From Aerococcus sp. UBA6277 (GTDB lineage: Bacteria; Bacillota; Bacilli; Lactobacillales; Aerococcaceae), in the NCBI RefSeq assembly GCF_002440555.1, contig NZ_DJUR01000031.1:1-9031 (forward strand): 9,031 nucleotides of DNA. The letters are read 5' to 3'. Shown here piece by piece: positions 6,533 through 9,031 of this stretch; positions within the stretch are counted from its first letter, which is position 1; each line of letters opens with the position of its first letter. Made by a program: the position numbers and the translations under genes. The notes under the pieces were generated by a model. The model was not told the origin of the DNA, did no database searches, and worked only from the letters and a program-made list of their open reading frames with translations.

Positions 6533-7501
6533 CTAGGCATTTTTCATAACTAGTGACGCAGCACCATACACACCTGCATCATTCCCCAAAGTAGCTAGAC
6601 GAATACTTGTTGTCCGTCCAACACCAGGATATACCGACTTGTGGAAATAGTCTGTTACTTTATCTAGTAAGTATTGACCAGCATTGGCAACCCCACCACC
6701 AATTAAAATATATTGTGGATTAGTTACTGCAGCCACTTGGCCCAAAGCACGCCCTAAATGCGCCATCGTGTCATCAACAACAGCTTCCGCAAAACGGTCA
6801 CCGGCTTCTGCAGCTCTAAAGATATCTTCAGACGTTACAGGGTCCCCGTTAAAAATACGGCCTTGAATAATAGAACCCGTATCATCCATAGTATAAGCTA
6901 ATTCACCAGCTGTCCAAACGATACCTGAAGCAGATGCCACAGTTTCTAAACAGCCATGCTGACCACAAGTACACTTACGGCCACCATCTTTAGAGAACAT
7001 ATGCCCAATTTCACCAGCAGCCCCTTGTCCAACTACCAATTGGTCGTTGACAATAACACCACCACCAACACCAGTGCCTAAAGTTACCATAACCACATTG
7101 GCCGCGTGGTCACCGGCACCCTTCCATTGCTCCCCTAAAGCCGCAACGTTAGCGTCGTTTTCGATTAAAATTGGCCAATCTGCGTTAAAGTGGCTACGAA
7201 TCAATTCTGCAACGGGCTGTTCTTCAACCCAAGCTAAGTTATACGCACCAGCAACAGTACCTTTTTCCCGGTCTACGAAGCCTGGAGACCCCATACCAAT
7301 GCCTAAAATATCTTCGTTAGTCCAATTATTTTCTAGCATTTTTTCTTGAACAGCTAGAATTAAATCTGGAATAATGTGTTGGCCATCTTCTTTAATATCT
7401 GTAGGCACTGCCCATTTATCAATAATTTCGCCTTCAGTTGAAACAACGGATAATTTAATTGATGTACCACCAAGGTCGATACCGAATATTTTCTTAGTCA
7501 T
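6533..7501 (-). CDS. glcK: ROK-family glucokinase
   Basis: This 322-residue cytosolic kinase phosphorylates glucose to glucose 6-phosphate with ATP, feeding glucose freed inside the cell or taken up without the PTS into glycolysis. The ATP phosphate loop is DLGGTSIKLSVV (from D9). ENDANVAALGE places the catalytic aspartate at 116, and TLGTGVGGG (140-148) is the adenosine-side glycine-rich segment. The ROK signature and zinc site comprise H167 in GEIGHM and C177, C179 and C184 in CTCGQHGC, followed by E186, which is normal for sugar-binding ROK kinases. The lack of an N-terminal DNA-binding helix-turn-helix separates it from ROK repressors. Start 7501 is preferred because AAGGAG then lies 8 bases upstream; ATG 7507 is only 2 bases from it. 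It is separated from the upstream cyclo-ligase gene by 98 to 104 bases carrying a candidate promoter and cre site, and is probably co-transcribed with the rhodanese gene. Confidence 0.94.
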   Translation of the reverse strand: MTKKIFGIDLGGTSIKLSVVSTEGEIIDKWAVPTDIKEDGQHIIPDLILAVQEKMLENNWTNEDILGIGMGSPGFVDREKGTVAGAYNLAWVEEQPVAELIRSHFNADWPILIENDANVAALGEQWKGAGDHAANVVMVTLGTGVGGGVIVNDQLVVGQGAAGEIGHMFSKDGGRKCTCGQHGCLETVASASGIVWTAGELAYTMDDTGSIIQGRIFNGDPVTSEDIFRAAEAGDRFAEAVVDDTMAHLGRALGQVAAVTNPQYILIGGGVANAGQYLLDKVTDYFHKSVYPGVGRTTSIRLATLGNDAGVYGAASLVMKNA

Positions 7502-7539
7502 TATCATAACTCCTTCTCATCTTTTAGTTACATAACTCT

Positions 7540-7548
7540 ATTTTATCA
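7540..7548 (-). promoter_or_regulatory. Candidate extended -10 promoter for glcK
   Basis: The minus strand reads TGATAAAAT, a TGn extension with a -10 hexamer matching TATAAT at five of six bases, about 35 bases before the glcK start. The region 17 bases upstream is T-rich without a clear -35. It would let glcK and the rhodanese gene be expressed separately from the rhomboid transcript. Confidence 0.45.
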
Positions 7549-7585
7549 GACTTTAGCAAAAAAATTTAGGTTTTTAAGCAAAAAA

Positions 7586-7599
7586 TGATACCGGTTGCA
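7586..7599. promoter_or_regulatory. Candidate catabolite-responsive element (CcpA site)
   Basis: The sequence TGATACCGGTTGCA fits the cre consensus TGWNANCGNTNWCA at all but one defined position (G in place of the W near the right end) and has the expected CG centre within an ACCGGT palindrome. It lies between the cyclo-ligase stop and glcK, about 40-55 bases upstream of the candidate glcK -10. A carbon-responsive role fits a glucokinase gene. A site upstream of a promoter could activate it or could block read-through from the preceding gene; the sequence does not say which. One such match can occur by chance. Confidence 0.4.
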
Positions 7600-7605
7600 T
7601 AATAT

Positions 7606-8178
7606 TTATATTTTCCCAACAATAATCTGGTCCACTGGCATATCAAAATCATCCATTTCAAAGGTCACTTCATTAGAGACCATACCTGGAAAGGTTAAGG
7701 CAATCTTGGTTCCTGGATAATCCGCTAGAAAAATATCGTAAAAACCGCCACCATGCCCAACCCGATACCCATCCGACCTAAAAAACAAACCTGGTACAAG
7801 CATTAAATCAATCGCATCTTTTTCAATAAAATCAGCGTTTGCTGTTGGTTCGTAAATACCGAATGTTGTCTTCTCCAGGGCATCCATTCCTTGATACTTG
7901 GCAAATGCCATTTGGCGGTTAGGATAGGTTTTAGGCACATATACCTTCTTGCCAATGGTTAAGGCGTAATCAATAATGGGTTTCGTATCAATTTCGCCTG
8001 GATGGGCAATGGTTGTGGTAATGGTATCGGCTTGAATAAAGGCTTCATTGCTAAATAATTGGGCATAAATATCTGCTTGCAAAGCCATTCGGTCATCCTC
8101 TGGTAAGGCTGCCCAATATTTAAGCGTCCGGTCGCGAATGGCCTTCTTGTCTAAAATTGTTTTCATTTCTTCTGTCAA
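7606..8178 (-). CDS. 5-formyltetrahydrofolate cyclo-ligase
   Basis: This 190-residue cytosolic enzyme (MTHFS family) converts 5-formyl-THF to 5,10-methenyl-THF with ATP, returning a storage folate to the active one-carbon pool. The N-terminal K/R-rich helix MKTILDKKAIRDRTLKYW begins at residue 5. The phosphate-contacting stretch VYVPKTY is near 79-85 and FGIYEP near 106-111. The family signature DLMLVPGLFFRSDGYRVGHGGGFYD at 124-148 contains the glycine-rich ATP loop. The start is taken as TTG 8178 because AGGAG (8190-8186) lies exactly 7 bases upstream; ATG 8166 would drop four residues. That AGGAG overlaps the stop codon of the rhomboid gene, so ribosomes finishing rhomboid can restart here. 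This enzyme and FolC, elsewhere in the window, both act on folates but are in separate transcripts. Confidence 0.93.
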   Translation of the reverse strand: MTEEMKTILDKKAIRDRTLKYWAALPEDDRMALQADIYAQLFSNEAFIQADTITTTIAHPGEIDTKPIIDYALTIGKKVYVPKTYPNRQMAFAKYQGMDALEKTTFGIYEPTANADFIEKDAIDLMLVPGLFFRSDGYRVGHGGGFYDIFLADYPGTKIALTFPGMVSNEVTFEMDDFDMPVDQIIVGKI

Positions 8179-8188
8179 ATAAACGCTC

Positions 8189-8860
8189 CTAACCACCAAT
8201 TAAAGTATTGAAAATGCCATGGTTGATCAAAATAAATCCAGCAATCACCACAAAGGTAGCAGCTGAACCAATTCGTTGGGTCAACCGTTGATCTGGCCCT
8301 TCCCCCTGAAGGAGCGCCATGGTCATTAAGAAACCACCTACTAATCCGCCCACATGGCCCCAAATATCAATCCCTGAACCCATCATACCAAAGACCAAGT
8401 TAATTACCACAAGAGTTAAATATTGCGAACCGATGCTTTGAATATAACGATTTCTCGGGAATAGATTTTTAAGCGCTAGAAAGACAGCAAACAAACCAAA
8501 TAAGGCAGTCGATGCCCCAGCTGAGATATTTTCTGAAAATTGGTAAGAGAACAAGTTCCCCATCAAGCCAGAAGCCAGGTAAATCACCGAGTAGCGCCAG
8601 TGACCCACAATATTTTCAACCATACTACCTAAATAATACAGGGTAATAGAATTAATTAATAAATGAACAATGCCAATATGCAAGAACATGGGGGTAATTA
8701 ACCGCCAATACTCCCCAGCAGCAATCAATGGATTAAATTTAGCCCCGAATAATAATAAGGTGGCAGAACTTTCGGAACTGCCCATAAATTCCATCATAAT
8801 AAATAAAATAATTTGAATACCTAGCAAGGTATACGTCACAAAAGGTTTTCTCTTAGACAT
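8189..8860 (-). CDS. Rhomboid-family intramembrane serine protease
   Basis: This is a 223-residue integral membrane protein with about six or seven hydrophobic segments, the first at residues 8-25. Rhomboids cut transmembrane segments of other membrane proteins. All active-site elements are present: the HIGIVHLLIN motif in the second core helix (H66, N70 oxyanion region), GASTALFG with nucleophile S117, and GHVGGLVGG with catalytic H169. WR at 52-53 in the L1 loop is also typical. It lacks the TPR extension of the larger Bacillus GluP, matching the short Lactobacillales form. The start is ATG 8860 with AAAGGAG 6 bases upstream. It is the first gene of the visible operon, leading into the cyclo-ligase gene 10 bases after its stop. 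In relatives this cluster also sits by rpmG or a small YqgQ gene; neither is present here. The natural substrate is unknown. Confidence 0.93.
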   Translation of the reverse strand: MSKRKPFVTYTLLGIQIILFIMMEFMGSSESSATLLLFGAKFNPLIAAGEYWRLITPMFLHIGIVHLLINSITLYYLGSMVENIVGHWRYSVIYLASGLMGNLFSYQFSENISAGASTALFGLFAVFLALKNLFPRNRYIQSIGSQYLTLVVINLVFGMMGSGIDIWGHVGGLVGGFLMTMALLQGEGPDQRLTQRIGSAATFVVIAGFILINHGIFNTLIGG

Positions 8861-8898
8861 GATTAACTCCTTTTAAAATAGTGAATGTACTTTTACAT

Positions 8899-8928
8899 AT
8901 TATACCCTAGTTTTCAGGATAATCACAA
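8899..8928 (-). promoter_or_regulatory. Promoter of the rhomboid / cyclo-ligase operon
   Basis: On the minus strand TTGTGA (8928-8923) is followed after 18 bases by a perfect TATAAT (8904-8899). The predicted start is near 8892, giving a leader of about 32 bases that includes the AAAGGAG ribosome binding site. The perfect -10 makes this the best promoter match in the window. Confidence 0.7.
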
Positions 8929-8930
8929 AA

Positions 8931-9010
8931 TGGCAGCTACCTACAAAAAAAACTTTAGCATTCTGGCACGTGATACCCCAAACAAAGAAAAAAAGACCCA
9001 CACCAACGCG
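8931..9010. other. Right-end intergenic segment with no recognised gene
   Basis: Upstream of the rhomboid promoter there are A-rich tracts and no reading frame that I can assign. The segment ending ACCCACACCAACGCG just before the terminal repeat has the look of the outer end of an ISL3-type insertion sequence, whose ends often contain CACCAAC followed by a T/G-rich terminus. That is an impression only, without a transposase or a second end to confirm it. No tRNA, riboswitch or terminator was seen. Confidence 0.35.
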
Positions 9011-9030
9011 TGAAACCCTACCGTTAAACT
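9011..9030. repeat. Right copy of the 20-bp perfect terminal inverted repeat
   Basis: TGAAACCCTACCGTTAAACT is the exact reverse complement of bases 1-20. One more base (G) follows at 9031. A partner for that base would fall outside the window on the left, so the true repeat may be longer. There is no similarity between the inner flanks of the two copies. Confidence 0.8.
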
Positions 9031-9031
9031 G

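Noticed and set aside
8175..8363. Minus-strand 62-codon frame overlapping the rhomboid and cyclo-ligase genes
   Set aside because: It is an alternative frame of the rhomboid 3' end, whose true frame has full catalytic motifs.
1..9031. The whole window as a linear virus or composite transposon because of the terminal inverted repeats
   Set aside because: There is no capsid, terminase, integrase, polymerase or transposase. The genes are valS, folC, glcK and similar chromosomal housekeeping genes with ordinary promoters and terminators.

Overview
This window looks like a piece of low-GC Gram-positive chromosome, most likely order Lactobacillales. The signs are the A+T-rich third codon positions, strong AGGAG-type ribosome binding sites, a T-box leader on valS, a candidate CcpA (cre) site, and a rhomboid / 5-formyl-THF cyclo-ligase / ROK glucokinase / rhodanese order typical of that group. 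The genus cannot be fixed from sequence alone; a member of Aerococcaceae or Carnobacteriaceae is a guess. All convincing genes lie on the minus strand, so transcription runs from high to low coordinates.

Right block (8860 down to 6104): a rhomboid-like intramembrane protease, 5-formyltetrahydrofolate cyclo-ligase coupled to it by an RBS that overlaps the rhomboid stop codon, then ROK glucokinase (glcK) with its own candidate promoter and cre-like site, then a membrane-anchored rhodanese-fold protein without the catalytic cysteine. A clear terminator at 6063-6094 closes the block.

Middle block (6000 down to 4723): a GNAT acetyltransferase gene whose 5' end appears broken by two frameshifts, a hairpin, then three adjacent long palindromic units of about 117-129 bp (5043-5408). 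Units 2 and 3 are almost identical. Unit 1 has diverged, with compensatory changes that keep the hairpin. This array is the least explained and most interesting part of the window. It ends just behind the -35 box of the valS promoter.

Left block (5040 down to 39): promoter, T-box leader (specifier GUC, valine; tandem T-box sequence and terminator), valS, terminator, then a promoter for folC and an overlapping HAD-family phosphatase gene. The genes are housekeeping: valyl-tRNA charging, folate polyglutamylation and one-carbon salvage, glucose phosphorylation, and membrane proteolysis.

The first 20 and nearly last 20 bases (1-20 and 9011-9030) are a perfect inverted repeat. Since the content between them is ordinary chromosome, this more likely marks two copies of a dispersed repeat at the ends of an assembled contig than a virus or transposon terminus. 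I found no phage, CRISPR, transposase or tRNA gene.
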